DNA of 64,000 nucleotides from Aselliscus stoliczkanus (Eukaryota; Chordata; Mammalia; Chiroptera; Hipposideridae), in contig CM066729.1 of the NCBI GenBank assembly GCA_033961575.1, positions 36,924,501-36,988,500 on the forward strand, in the 5' to 3' direction. The notes under the pieces are model-generated. The model made no database searches and was not told where the DNA came from. It worked only from the letters and a program-made list of their open reading frames with translations. Position numbers and translations under genes: made by a program. This document shows, in pieces, positions 45,894 to 58,624 of this stretch (within the stretch, counting starts at the first letter, position 1; each line of letters begins with the position of its first letter).

Positions 45894-46482
45894 TATATGT
45901 GGTCAGCTGGCAGCTCAGCTATGACTGGCTGGTCCAAGATGGCCTCTTAGGTCTAATCTAAGACCTGGCACAGCATTACTTCTGCTGCAGTCCACTGACC
46001 AAAGCAAGTCTCAAGGCCAACCACAATTCAAAGTGTAGGGAAATGAACTTTGCCACTTTAGGAGAGTCACATCACAAAGGGCAGGGATACAGGGGCTGGA
46101 AGGAGAATTAGGGACAATTTTACAGTCCATCGATTACAATTGCTTTCTCAGATTAGGAGGGGCAGTATTGTTGGCCCCTCCCACACCAGACTTCACCAAC
46201 TATTTTACTCATGGGAAGGTCCATGGGTCAAAAGTGAGATGTTAGGTTTTGAATTACCTCTAGCCCTCAGTGAAGTTAGCATTTGAGAAAAATAACTAGG
46301 CAGCTCCATATGGTTGTTTTGCACTAGTTAATGTATTTCTACATTTGTTTTAAGGCAGATGTAATTTCTCTATTAATGGGTCTTGATTTTGAAAATAACC
46401 TGTTCTGAAACTGGTCTTTATTTTTCATTTTTCTTCCACATAAATGTATATGTGTGTGTATATGGATATATACATGTATATA

Positions 46483-46684
46483 CAGAGGGTACCCAAAAAA
46501 TGTATACACATTTTAAGAAAGGAAAAACACTATTAAAATTGTAATACTCAATATAAACTGATAACAAAAAATGAATACAATCACATTTGACTACAAGAGG
46601 TGCTCAAAGTGGTTACCATCGGCATAATTTTAATACAGTTTTTTCCTTTCTTAAAATGTGCATACATTTTTTAAGCACCCTCTG
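46483..46684. mobile_element. 202-bp TA-flanked MITE with about 45-bp inverted ends
   Basis: The left end CAGAGGGTACCCAAAAAATG and the right end, complement CAGAGGGTGCTTAAAAAATG, continue as near-perfect inverted repeats (..ACATTTTAAGAAAGGAAAAA). TA is on both flanks (46481-46482, 46685-46686). The interior AGAGGTGCTCAAAGTGGTTACCATC recalls a Tc1/mariner transposon end, so this is an internal-deletion derivative. Confidence 0.85.
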
Positions 46685-46689
46685 TATAT

Positions 46690-48120
46690 GTATATGACAT
46701 ATACATACATTTTTCCTATGCCCCTTCTGCCACCATGCCAGCATCCTTGTTATTCTTTGGCACTCTGAGGCACCATCTTAACTATTGATTATTCTAAAGG
46801 TCACTGACCAGAGGAGGAGGAGATGTTACCTGCCTCACCGGGGCCAAACAGTCACTCTACAGAGGGTGAAGATGTTAATAAGCATGTTTATACATCCCTT
46901 CATGCATTCATTCTAAAAGAAAAAATCCATAGGCTCAGCAATAGAGGACTCAAAATCTGGCCCACAATTTTGCACCTGGGGTAGCTGCATTTATAATCCT
47001 CCATTGGTTATCGTGTTGTCATTCCCATTAAGAATTTAATGAGCACCAACAGGCCTAGTTAATGCTCAGAACACAGAGGTAGCCACATCCCTTGCCCAGC
47101 AAGCGGTTGCGTGATTACAGAGTTGCTGGTGTGTCGAGGACCTGGGACCTCCCCGTTTTTACTTACTTCATAAATCTAGGCACAGACCTCACTTTGGGGC
47201 TCATATTATTAAGAGGAGACTACAGAGGAAAAATAAGCCCCATTTGGTAAAGTAAATGGTATGCCTGCTTCTGTAGCTACCCATGGTTTATTACTGCTGT
47301 ATGCTATTTCCAGCAGCACTTCTAACAGTGATCATAAGGAACCTTTAAAGGCTTGCTGATGCCTCTTGGGCAGTTTCAGAATAATACAGTTTATAAATAA
47401 TTCTGCCTACACACCTTATATAATCTGCAGGATTCTTTTTGCCTCGCTTTATTTGGTACGAGTGCATTTGCATGAAAACAGGTTATTTGGATATTTGTCC
47501 TTTGAGAGTTAGTGCTTGTTCTGCCCTCCAAGTCAGAATCACATGTTTTCCATGCCAGAGTCATTTCCACGGCCGCGTGAAGATTTGTAAACTGTCCTGA
47601 GGGACACAACATAGGAACTTTTAAGAAACCACAATGCTCTTGCTGAAACTTGCTTTTCTTTTTTAAATTCATTTTTACGTTCATTGAGAACTCAAAGTTG
47701 TCTATTTGGACTGAAATTTTAGGTGTGTGTGGGTGGGAGGGGTTCACACTGAAGTGACATTTTGTTGTACTGCAGGCACAACTCTTTTATAAATATCACC
47801 CCATCCATGCAACAGAAGTTATATATTAGAATCAGTAAAGTATATGTGATTTTTTTTTAATTTATATCATTTTTATTCTCCAAAGACATTTAAAATATGA
47901 GCTTATATAGTCAAGCTTTATTTTTTTTGTCTACAGCCATTTTGAGGGAAATTTAAAAAAAAAACAACTATCAAATACCATGTGTATTTGCAATGAAGCT
48001 ATGGTTTCTATTTGGAATTCAGAAACTCTAGTACGTACCAAGTTTGCAAAAAAAAAAAAAAAAAACCAACACCTGTATAACTTTATTTCAGTATTTTACA
48101 AAGTTTTCACTGAAATATCT
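46690..48120. other. No recognised features
   Basis: Mostly unique-looking DNA. The minus-strand open frame at 47391-47747 has no family signature. A tracts lie at 47955-47965 and 48048-48066. Confidence 0.4.
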
Positions 48121-48124
48121 GTTA

Positions 48125-48258
48125 AAAATACAAATTCATGGCCCTTTGTCAGTTCTGCTGAATCAGACTTTCAGGGAGTAGAAGTGGTGTATTTCCATGC
48201 AAGTCAATCCCCTAGGTATTTCTTATGCTATTAAAATTTGAGAAACACTGCTAAGCTT
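48125..48258. mobile_element. MER5-like hAT fragment
   Basis: TCTGCTGAATCAGACTTTCAGGGAG and ATGCTATTAAAATTTGAGAAACACTGCT are MER5A-type end sequences. It is diverged. Confidence 0.5.
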
Positions 48259-48559
48259 ATCTCAGAATTAAATTTGATTATTTAAAAACTGTATACTGGG
48301 ACCTCATTAATTTAATTCGTAGAGAGTGTCTTTATGGTACAATGATTCACTATTTTGTGCTTGATTTTTAGCAAGAATCAGTATAAGAAATGACAACCTA
48401 GAAAGTGATTCTGTATTTTTAAGAAACTATCATTAAACAATCATGCATTATATTGTTCAGAGACATACAGAATTCACAATACATTCCCTTTTAACATAAT
48501 TAAATTGCATAACTATAACATACATATGGAAAAATGAATGAATTATGTGTTTAGAATGA

Positions 48560-48885
48560 TAATTTTTTCAAAATAACTCATTCATGTCACCAGGACTCAG
48601 ATCATAGGATAGAACATTATCAATATTCCTAGAAGCCCCCTATGCCTCATGAAAGAGTAATCACTATCCTGAGTTCTATCACTATGGATTTGTTTTGCCT
48701 GCTGACTTTTGAGTATCCAAATGAAATCACCATGTATGTACTCTTTAGTATCTGGTTTCTTTTGCTAAACGTATTTGTGAGATTTATCTATAATATTGGA
48801 CATAGTTATAGTTTATTCATTCCCACTGCTGTTTAGTATTACATGTTATGATTATTCCATAATTTTTAATTCTATTGTTGATGGA
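48560..48885 (-). mobile_element. L1 fragment (antisense), left part
   Basis: TGACTTTTGAGTATCCAAATGAAATC, TGAGATTTATCTATAATATTGG and GTTTATTCATTCCCACTGC are antisense L1 3' text. It is interrupted at 48886 and seems to continue after 50015. Confidence 0.65.
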
Positions 48886-49044
48886 TGTATTAGTTATCTA
48901 TTGTTGCATAACAAATTACCTCAAATTTGCAACAAGCTTTCAGCTTAAAAGAATAAACATTATCTCACACACTTTCAGAGGATAAGGAATCTAGGAAAGA
49001 CTCCGCAGGGGTCTGACTCAGACTCTCTTATGAGGTTGTGTTTA

Positions 49045-49613
49045 CGAGTTCTGATAATTAAGTTTGTGAACGCATCCTAGAGAAAGTGCTGCATAACTCG
49101 TTGCTGAATATCACTATGGTCACCTTTGAAGGACTCCCCTTGAGAAGCTATGCACTGAGGCTAGCACCTAGTCAACCCTTCAAAGCAATTTTGGAACTGT
49201 TTTTCTGAAATGGCCATCGGAGCTGTCATCGTATTACACTTGATGTCCTGAATGTCATCAAAATGTCTTCCTTTCAATATTTCCTTTATTCAAGTATAGA
49301 AGAAGTCATTGGGGGCCATATCAGGTGAATAGGGAGGGTGTTCTGATACAGTTCTTTGTTTACTGGCTAAAAACACCCTTGCACACAGTGCTGTGTGAGC
49401 TGGTGTATTGTCATGATGCAATAGTCATGAATTGTTGGTGAAAAGTTCAGGTGTTCTAATTTTTTACACACAGCCTTTACAGCACTTCCAAATAGTGTAC
49501 TTGGTTAACTATTTGTCCAGTTGGTAAAATTCATAATGAATGATCATCCCTGATATCAAAAAAGGTTAACAGCAACATTGCAAAAAGCTTGCAAACTTAA
49601 TTGTCTTACCTCA
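49045..49613 (-). mobile_element. mariner deletion derivative, copy 2 (reverse)
   Basis: The element is 569 bp between TA dinucleotides (49043-49044, 49614-49615). Read on the minus strand it follows copy 1 base by base, including the junction where the 5' transposase half is lost. The frame is broken by stops: the D34D region is recognisable, with the PDMAPND-equivalent block in pieces. Its inverted ends TGAGGTAAGACAATTAAG and CGAGTTCTGATAATTAAG are better preserved than those of copy 1. Confidence 0.87.
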
Positions 49614-49763
49614 TATGCTGACAACCAGCCTCAATCTCTGAAGACTGAGGCAAACGGGTTCCAAATCCACTTATGTGCCTGTTGGCAGAAGCCTTCAGTT
49701 TCTTACCACATAGATTTCTTTATAATGTTTCTTATGATATGGCAGCTGGCTTTCCCAAGAGAG

Positions 49764-49766
<3 letters not shown>

Positions 49767-49812
<46 letters not shown>
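49767..49812. repeat. (GA)n microsatellite
   Basis: About 22 GA units, grown inside the LTR-like repeat. Confidence 0.95.
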
Positions 49813-49817
<5 letters not shown>

Positions 49818-50015
49818 AGACGAGCAGGACAGAGGAGGGAGAGGAAAGTCCAAGAGAGAAGCTGCAGTCTTTAATAACTGAACCTCAGAAATGACACCTC
49901 TGGGGTATTCTATTGGTTACCAAAGCTGTTTCAATGTGAGAGGGGACTGCTACAAAAAAGTGTCAATACCAGGACATGGGGACATTGCGGATCACCTCAG
50001 AGGCTGGCTATCACA

Positions 50016-50682
50016 GTGGCTATTGGCATAGTTTTTCATTTTGGGCTAATTAGGAGTAGTGCCCTTTTGAATATTCATGGAATTCCTATTAATATATCAT
50101 ATGTTATGCAGACATTTACCATTAGTAGGACACTACCAGAAAGCTTTCCAAAATTCTTGTGAAAATTCATAATTTATAAGCAATATTTTAGTTGCTCTAT
50201 GCTTGAAAGCACTGATCATGTATTTTTAATCTTAGCCATTCTCGAGGTGTGTAATGTATCTCATTGTGATTTTAATTTGAACTTTACTGAGAACTACTGA
50301 TATTTATTACTTTTTCATATACTTGTTGTCATTTGGATTTTCTCTTTTGTGAATCCCTATTCTAGAACTGTGCCCAATTTTTAAGTGGTTCCCTACTTTA
50401 ATTATTGGTCTAGAGATGGTCTTTCTGTACTCTGGATATGGTCTCCTGTAAAATATATGTACTACAAAATATCTTCTCCCGTGTTGTGGCATACAGTTGC
50501 ACTCTGTTAATAATGTCTTTAAATTACCAAAGGTTCTTAATTTTAATCTGGTCAAATTTGTCATTTTTCTTTTTCCTTTGTCTTTAGCCTTTTTGAACCC
50601 TGTTTTTTGCCTGTTCAAGGTTATGAATATATTCACTAATGTTTTCTTCTAAAAACTTTATTGTCCAATCTTTCACAGGTAA
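50016..50682 (-). mobile_element. L1 fragment (antisense), right part
   Basis: It continues the L1 antisense text: CATTCTCGAGGTGTGTAATG, TCATTGTGATTTTAATTTG, TTTGGATTTTCTCTTTTGTG, GTTGCACTCTGTTAATAATG. Confidence 0.7.
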
Positions 50683-50684
50683 AC

Positions 50685-50723
<39 letters not shown>

Positions 50724-50748
50724 CAGAGTGAGAGAGAGAGAGAGAATA
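50683..50748. repeat. (CTAT)n followed by (GA)n
   Basis: About ten CTAT units (50683-50723), then a GAGAGAG run (50727-50747). Confidence 0.93.
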
Positions 50749-51890
50749 ATTGGCCTTGCCCAAGAAGAATTATAACAGAGATCCAAAGGTGGCTTTACAA
50801 TTGAAAATCAGCGTAGTATATCACAGTATTAAGGAAAAAAATCAAATAACATTATATGGTCATATTAATAGATGCAGAAAAGTATATGATAAAGTTCAAC
50901 ACTTATTATAATCACACACACACACAGACACACACACACACACACACACACATACACACACATTCTCTTAGCAAATGAGGAAAACAAGAGAACTTCCTAA
51001 ATATGATTTTTTTTTAAATCTATAAAAATAAATGCAGCAAACATCATTCTTGATGTTAAAATGCTGAAACTATCCCCACAATATCAGGAAAATAAGACAA
51101 AGATTCTACTATCACAACTTCTTTACAACATTGCATTTGAAGTCCAATCCAGTATAATAAGTTAAGAAAAAGTCTTATTGGAAAGAAAGATGTAAAACTG
51201 TATTATTCCTACATCACATGATTATGTCTAGGAAACCTAAAAGAAAGTACATACTTTAGAACATACTAATAGGTAACTTTAGCAAGGTCACCAGATACTA
51301 TATCAATAGATAGTATATAAACAGACTAATGTATTTTTATATACCAGAAAGAAATGAATAGAAAGTAAAAATTTTAAAAGATTCCATTTATAATTGCATT
51401 AGAGAATATTAGAAAATAAATTAGATGCAAGATGTATAATTCTTACAGCTTAAACCTACAAAGTATTTTTAAGAGAAATGAAAGAGACCTAAATAATGGA
51501 GGCATGCACCACGGCCATGGATTGGAAAATTCAAATCAAAGTCATTTATAGTTCTAACTCAATCAGAATCAAAATACCTGCAGGTTTTTTGGAATTGGTA
51601 AGCTGACTCTAAAATGTATTTGGAAAACACAATATCTGAGAATAGGCAAGACAATCTTGAATGAGAACGGAGCTGGAGGACTTTCATACCTACATAAAGC
51701 TATAGTAATTAAGATAACTTAGTATTGGTTCAAATATAGATGAATAGACCAATGGAATACAATAAAAAGATCAGAACAAATGACTCTCTAATGCAGAGTC
51801 AATTGATTTATGACTAAGAACATCCTACAGTGCAGTGAGTATATAATGGTCTTTTCAATAAATGGCACTGGGTCCCTTGAATATTTATAT
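50749..51890 (+). mobile_element. L1 ORF2 3' fragment (sense)
   Basis: It contains AATAGATGCAGAAAAGTATATGATAAAG (a decayed IDAEKAFDKI motif of L1 reverse transcriptase), CATCATTCTTGATG, ATAGACCAATGGAATAC and TAAATGGCACTGGGTC. All follow L1 ORF2 order. Many stops. A (CA)n tract at 50913-50962 interrupts it. Confidence 0.82.
50913..50962. repeat. (CA)n microsatellite
   Basis: An imperfect CA tract with one GA and one TA interruption. Confidence 0.93.
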
Positions 51891-54886
51891 AGGAAAAAAC
51901 TTCACTCCAACTTCACGCCACATACACATATCAAAACACATTAAGTTTAATAGTACAAAGATATGTGTCTTTCCAAAAAACCTCATGTTTTTTTTTAAAT
52001 CAGAAAACTGTATTTTTATTTGTTCATTTGTTTCTGCTGCAGCTATCTGGAAACTCTTAGAGAAAGCATGTCTGATTACAGTAATTTTCTTTAAGGTTTT
52101 TGGCATAACCCTCTTGTCCATTTTATTACATGGTTCTTATACTTTCATCCTTGCTTTAATGATTTTATTTTATGGGTCTCTCCTTTTTGTGTAAGTTATT
52201 CTAAATTCTTTTATGGGGAAATAGATGGTATAAATAATGAGTAAATCAATCAATGAGGCAAGTTAAATGTCTTTTGAAATTTTGAAATCTGATTGAATTG
52301 TCAAAAAGAATGATAACTCATATACTAATCCTAGTAATTGAGCTTTGATAAAATTATAACTGTCCAACACCATATTGCTAATACACATTATGCATATAAA
52401 TATTACATGGAATATTCTTTAAATGTTAACATATGTGTCAGTATTAAAAATAAGTAGCATTTACATGGAGAAAGAATCTACTTTTTTTAAAGCTGCCTGT
52501 AATGTATGCTTGGACAAAAAAAAAAAAAAAAATCATTGGTTTCTCTCAGTCTCCACATAGGAAGAGTATGTAGGGGAGAAGGAATAACTGTTTTGATGGT
52601 AAGAAGTGTAATGACTGACAAGTCTTTCCAATCCCTTTAATGATTAAGAGAGCAGGATTTTAGAGTTACCAAACCAACCTGATCCGGGCACTGACACTCA
52701 GTGACTGTGTAATTCATGGACAAGTTACATGAACTTTCTTAAGCCTCAGCTTTTTTTCCAAAGTGGGGATACAAATCCCTACCTTATACAGGCTTGGCTC
52801 TGTCTATGGATAAATGTATGCATGAGACTGATTTTTTTTTGCAGAGTATGATTTTTCTCAATATCCATCCTTTGAAAACTTGAGCTGGGGATTCTAGAAG
52901 AGAATCAAACTTGTACACCTTTATGAAACAAGCTTGAATATGGAATAGCTCAACAAGGAGAGTAGGTTTAAAAGCCAGATGATGTGGGGCACAGACAAAA
53001 TCCTGAACACTGTGTGCAGCACATCAATTGCAACGAGGACCTGGGGAGCTGTAACCTCTGAAACTAGACACTGTTGCTGTTCTGAGAAGCACTACAGGGC
53101 TGGCGGGCTCTCAGCTCCCATTGCACCTAACACACAAGGCTATGAAGTTCAGCGCATGTTCCTCACATCAGAGCAATAGCTCCATCCTCAAAATAACATT
53201 TTAATGACTTCTCTAGTCAGCATTTGGGGAGGTCATCTTAGACTTTAAGTCTTGGCTTTTTCTAGGTTAGGACACCATCCCCCTCAGATCCCAGCACCTG
53301 AGAAAATCTCTTGTCTCAGGGCACTTCCCAGAGAATATTTTATCTGATTGAGGATGCCCAGAGGGAATCTTTGATCCAAAATGTAAGTAAGGTCAGCAGC
53401 CAAAACCAGAGCCAGGATGCCTGTGGTGGTATGAGAGGTCTGCACATGTTTCAGAGGACAGCTAGAGGACAGTTTGTGGAAAAGGTATTGTTTCCTTTTT
53501 TCCCCCACTTCAGTCTGGTTGTGGATGTTTTCAGGTCCCATCATCTTTGGGCAAAGCAAGCTTTTGTGAGCAAACCGGAACTAAAACCCATATTGCATGA
53601 AGTTTCTATGATCTTTGTTCCCTTCTTTTGACACCCGTATCTCTTGGCATTTACAATGGACTTATCTGAGTGTTTCCATTGTTTGAGTGACCAGAAGCAC
53701 CGTATCAAGATGCAAATAAGAAAGCATTGTCATTATTTAATATTAATCTATTCCACCCTCTGTCCCCAACCCCCAGGAGTTTGCCTTTTCTGCTGACAGT
53801 ACAGGATATCTTGCTGTAGGACAGAAGGTGAAATAACTGAGTATGTCCTTTACTTCAATAGGGCCTATTCTCCTAAGAATTCTATACTCCTTTTATGATA
53901 TTGGGGTTATATACATTTAAAGTACAGATTAATAGCCAACTAGCCAAATTAAAATACACCAAAGACTGAAGGCCATTTTAAAAATCTCACTATAGAAAGA
54001 AAAGTTCTGAGTAGATCCTTCAGTGAACAAATCTCGAAAAGTTCAATTTTACTTTGGTGGGACAAGCTTATAGGCATGTAAATATCTAAAATTTAAGCAA
54101 TGATAGAGAAAAAGAAATTCACTTTTTAAAAATGATTAAAACCTAGAAGTGAATTTGGTATCACACAGCAATTTGCTAAAGTGAAGCAAGAGTTATTTTG
54201 GATTGAATTTGTTACATAGCTCATGCATGAAATGATCTGTTGCTTGTTCTTGTGAAGTTGTTTTCACACTATGAAACGGCAAAGAGGGGGGAAATATATT
54301 CTGTCTGAGGCATTGTAAAAATATTGAAAGCTCTGACTGAGGTATTTTGTAGAGGTATCTGACTACAACTTGTCATTCACACTTTACGGGCCAATAATTT
54401 TTAAGCCAAAATCGCAGATGCTTAGCTTTCAGAATTATCACTTGCTGTAGAATGGATTCAGAAGTCCAACTCTGGTGCCATGAAACTGTCACTCACGTGA
54501 TTACACTGCCACCATGTGGTTTTAGAGATCCTTTTCAATTTTTAAAAAAAAGAAGAAATGGTCTCTTGCTTCCGAAAAGGGGGTTATAATTATCTAAGTA
54601 TTGTCTCTGTTTGTCTTGTGTGTTTGTCCTCTGTAATAATTCCACAGATAGTCTATAGATGGTCACAGATGATTGGATTGGGGCGGGGGGATAGCAAACT
54701 AGAGGGGCCAGTGCAGGTGCTATTTTAATAATTCTGCATAAATTGTCAGGGATTCAGCTTCTGCCCAGTGAATGCTATCAAGATGCTTACTAGAAAAATT
54801 ATACATTTATTCACTTTTTCTGCATAAATCTGAAATTTACAGTATCCAGAAAAATCTGGAAAACTCCCTGGTGGTATCTACAGGCA
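51891..54886. other. About 3 kb with only a MIR recognised
   Basis: A MIR lies at about 52655-52800 (GTGTAATTCATGGACAAGTTAC .. AAGCCTCAGC). An A tract is at 52516-52532. Open frames at 51862-52194 and 53311-53631 show no domain. Confidence 0.45.
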
Positions 54887-55078
54887 AGTGGATCTCAAAC
54901 TGATGTCCCCAGACCAGCAGCGTCAGCATCCTCTGGAAACTGGGTACAAATGCAAAGTGTCCGGCTCCATCCAGAGTACTGAATCAGAAACTCTGGACGT
55001 GGGGCCTCGACACCTGTGTTTTAACAAGCTCTCCAGGTGATTCTGATGCTTGCTAAAGATTGAGAACCAGTGCTAAGG
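54887..55078. mobile_element. MER5A-type hAT nonautonomous element
   Basis: It starts TGGATCTCAAACTGATG, has CTGAATCAGAAACTCTGG and ends TCTCCAGGTGATTCTGATGC .. GATTGAGAACCAGTG, the near-palindromic MER5A layout. Confidence 0.85.
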
Positions 55079-57596
55079 GCAATTGTGCCTGTTTTAGGGT
55101 AGAGTAACGCATATTTCCTTAGATCTAAATTTAATAATGCCTACTCCTGGCTTCTATAAAAAAAATTCTAGAAGAAGATGGAAGAAGGTCCCAGGACATC
55201 CTCTGAATATGGCCTCCCAGCACCCTGAAGGCCTCCTGGGAAACAGAACACTTGTGAAGGGTCCCATTGCAATCAGATGCTGTGTCAGCTCCTTCTTTTT
55301 TCTTTCACTCTACCTAAGGGTGATGCTGTTGGCCATCAGAAATAATGCTTTCAGCCTTTGGGATTATTGGAGCATACTCAGGAGCAGTCTAATATGTGTG
55401 GATATTATATGTCAGGCCACTTTTTCAGACAGTAAAAACAGTTTTTAAGAAGGGAAGCTAAAAAATTGAAAGCTCCCTGGGCTCTAAGGGATGTTAAGGA
55501 AAATTGGGATGTCCTGATGGGTCCTTTCCTTGTCACGGGGGCCAGCCACTAAGCTGCTCCCAAGTCCATTGACTGTGGCCACGCAGGAAGGTTGGCCCCA
55601 GGCTGCCAGGACTGCTCATATGTTCAAGACAAGCCAGAAATCAGAATTTTTATGTGAAACGTTCCAATTTCTAAGTGCGGACTCAATGTGAAGTTCATGT
55701 TTAATTTTTAAAAATGAAAAGCTGTCTGCCTGTTTGACCTCCAGTTTCTTTTCTCTGGGACGGAGAGTGAAGGAAAATTGTGCATGTCAACCTCAACACA
55801 CATTTATGACCACACGCATGTCTTGTATTTAAGTGATTTGGGTCCATGTGTTTTCATCTGTATATGTGTAAATACATATTACAAAGCATGGAAATTCAGT
55901 GTCCCAACACAGGAAAAACATTCTGTTGAGTAATGCAGTAGCTTCAGGCTGAATAAATGTCAGTGCTCTATGAGACTGAGAATTCAAAAAGTACATCCCT
56001 GAATAGCCATGCTTTAAGAAGAGAATACATGGTATTTCGACTAATATGAGGTGTACTTTCACAGCATTTTCAAATTTTACAAATTTCATAGCATGTAGAA
56101 TAAAAGTACTGAAAATATACAAATGGCTTGTAGTGTAGCGTATTCCTAGGGACACATAAATCAAAAATATCAAGCTCATGAATAAATTTAGGCACTCATT
56201 TGGAGCAAAAATCATGTTTTACTTATATTTTTTATGCCTGGCTCTGAAAGGAGTGCTTAATAGGTAGCTGCTGAAGCGTAAAAATTGGTTCAGGTGTTAT
56301 CGATTGAATTTTCTTTACCAGGCACATTCTCTGGGGCCTGACCCTCATCGTTGTCACTGCATCCAAGACTCAGAAAATGCAGCCTGATTTTATTGCAACT
56401 TGTAGATTTTCCGAAAGACTTTAACGATAAAACGAACTTTAGATAGACTCAGCTTTTCCCTCTGATTTCTTTCCAAATCCAGTAAATCCCAGTCACTCCA
56501 CTGGTGACAATGTCTTTAAAATTGTCCGAGAGGAGAACTAGTTCTGGGGTGTGTCACGATGTTCACTCTGATCTAAAGATTATTCTAGTTATGAGGTCCA
56601 ATGCCTGGGTATGTTTGTTCTCACCCTTCTGTACAACAACAGACTGTTGGAGAACTAGTTCTTCAGACACATTGCCGACTTAATGAAGATTCACTAACTA
56701 GTGTGTCTTGACCTATAGTGTGCCACTGTGCTTAGGAATCTCACCATGGGACTCCTTTACTGTTTCTCCTCATGGATTTATAAGTTCCAAGGCACCTCAC
56801 TAAAACGCATATACTCTTGGTAGGGATAAAAGCATGATGTTTTTCTCATTCATTCAGCAAATATTATGGGAATTTGGCAGAGGGAGCAGGATGGGAACTT
56901 TAGAGACTTCTACACAGATGCTGAAGGGGAGAAGCCCAGAAACCAGAAACCAAAACAAATAACCTCACAACAGGATAAGTAAGGTGTGAAGAAATGGTTG
57001 GGATCTCCTGAGGGGAAAAAACAAACAAACAAGAAATAGAGTCTAGAATGGTTGTACAAGACATTCAAGATTTGACCTGGGTCTCCCAGGATTCACAGGC
57101 ACTTGCCTGGTAAAAGAGAAGGAGATAAAATGTGAAGAAAAGCTGGTTGTTCCGGGACTACAGCATTTGTCAGCCATTGCATTTTTGAAGCATAACACAG
57201 AGCCCCTATAATAAATCCAACACCTTCTTTGAATGCAAGAATAACTAAGTGGCAGAACAGTTTACGTGTCTGCAAGGAAGTGTGAGCAGTGGAAGAAATA
57301 AGACTAAAGAGATGTGTTAGGGACAGAGATCATGAAGGCAACATTTTTTTTTAAAAATCTAAATTTTATTTTGTATATTAGTTTCATCTCTTGTATCAGG
57401 ATCTACTTTTTTTAAAATGCTGATTCCAGAATCTTACCACGGATCTATTTACTCAGTATCTCAAGGACTTAGCAACTTTTGCACTCTGTGAAAACCACTG
57501 CTGGAAGCAAAGCTCAATTCTTAAAACATTTTTTAACTTTTTTTCAGTGCTCAGCCTCTTAGAGGACCTGTCAAAAGCTATGGAAATTCTCCTTAG

Positions 57597-57598
<2 letters not shown>
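55079..57598. other. No recognised features
   Basis: No named repeat or exon. Minus-strand frames here lack coding signatures. Confidence 0.4.

Positions 57599-57642
<44 letters not shown>
57599..57642. repeat. (TA)n microsatellite
   Basis: About 22 perfect TA units. Confidence 0.95.
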
Positions 57643-57645
<3 letters not shown>

Positions 57646-58620
57646 TTCATTTTTCCTAACAATTCCAGAGAGATCATGAAATCCCTGAGATTAACTCATA
57701 GGCTCAAATTGATAATCCCTGAAATCCCAAACTGTCTAACCACTAACTAGTAACTAATATAGAGAAAATCAGATGAGGATAATTGTTACTAGGAGCTAGA
57801 GTGAGGGAAGACTGTTAGATGGAGTTTGAGAATATAAACAAGCTGTTTCTTCTTAACAATTTTGTCTAGGACCAACCTAATCTCATTCTATCACTGTTCC
57901 TATAAAAGAGACATGTTCACATTTAAAAAGAGACCATTTTATGCTGGAAGCCAGGAACCTTCTTAGTCATTTTCATCCTAAGTTAAGCATTCAGTGAAAA
58001 ATTGGAATGTTTTAAAAGAAAAAAAAAGTATTTATTGAGCATTTCAAAACCGATATGTTGTTTTGCCCTGTTTCAAATAACAAATGAAGTTGTTGGCATT
58101 CTAGAAAGTGTATGAGTTACCTGTTTATGTACTTAAAGCTTCACATATTTAGATTGTATCTGAAACTTTTGGTCTTTTTCTGATAATCTAGCATCGAGGA
58201 ACCACACTATGGTTTTATTTCCTCCAAAATTGAGAGCTATATCTGCACATAACAACTTAAAAAAGGTCTATTGCTAGAGATATGTCACATGGAACAAGAT
58301 AAAGTCTATGAAAACAGCCCGTTAGAAAAGTCATGGCTGAACTCTAATGACCTAGATTATTTAATGCAAACATTCTGTGAGATTTTGGAGATTTAGGACA
58401 GCCCTCCCTAATAGTCAACTAAAACAAGCCTGTTTATGTGAAACCAATGTGGAAGCAGTTCAGAGGCACAACTTGCTATTCTTTGTACTGGGGCAGAACC
58501 ACTGAACTCCATCCAAATTTGGAGCAGAGTCAAAATCAGGGTGAGAGAGAAAGTTTTGACGCTGAGGTAGGGAGTACAGTGCTTTATAAAGTTCAGAGTT
58601 AAGAACTTTATAAAGTAGTC
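57643..58620. other. No recognised features
   Basis: AT-rich, no named repeat and no exon signal. Confidence 0.4.
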
Positions 58621-58624
58621 AGTG

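Larger units (their letters stand above)
45182..46130. mobile_element. Ancient LTR-like repeat, copy 2, split by mariner
   Basis: It begins TGTGTAGCTATTGCTGTGTGATATACTGCC and contains AACAATAACTACCTGTTATTCC. After the mariner come GGTCAGCTGGCAGCTCAGC, GGTCCAAGATGGCC and CATTACTTCTGC. This is the same text order as copies at 30151 and 48886. Confidence 0.5.
48886..50015. mobile_element. Ancient LTR-like repeat, copy 3, split by mariner
   Basis: It starts TGTATTAGTTATCTATTGTTGCATAACAAATTACC and ends GAGGCTGGCTATCACA, giving the TG...CA ends expected of an LTR. It contains GGTATTCTATTGGTTACC near its end like copy 1, an internal (GA)n expansion, and a mariner at 49045-49613. No viral gene is present. 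Confidence 0.55.

Noticed and set aside
53311..53631. 106-codon plus-strand frame
   Set aside because: No domain, no splice context and no similarity recognised; antisense frame equally open. Treated as chance.
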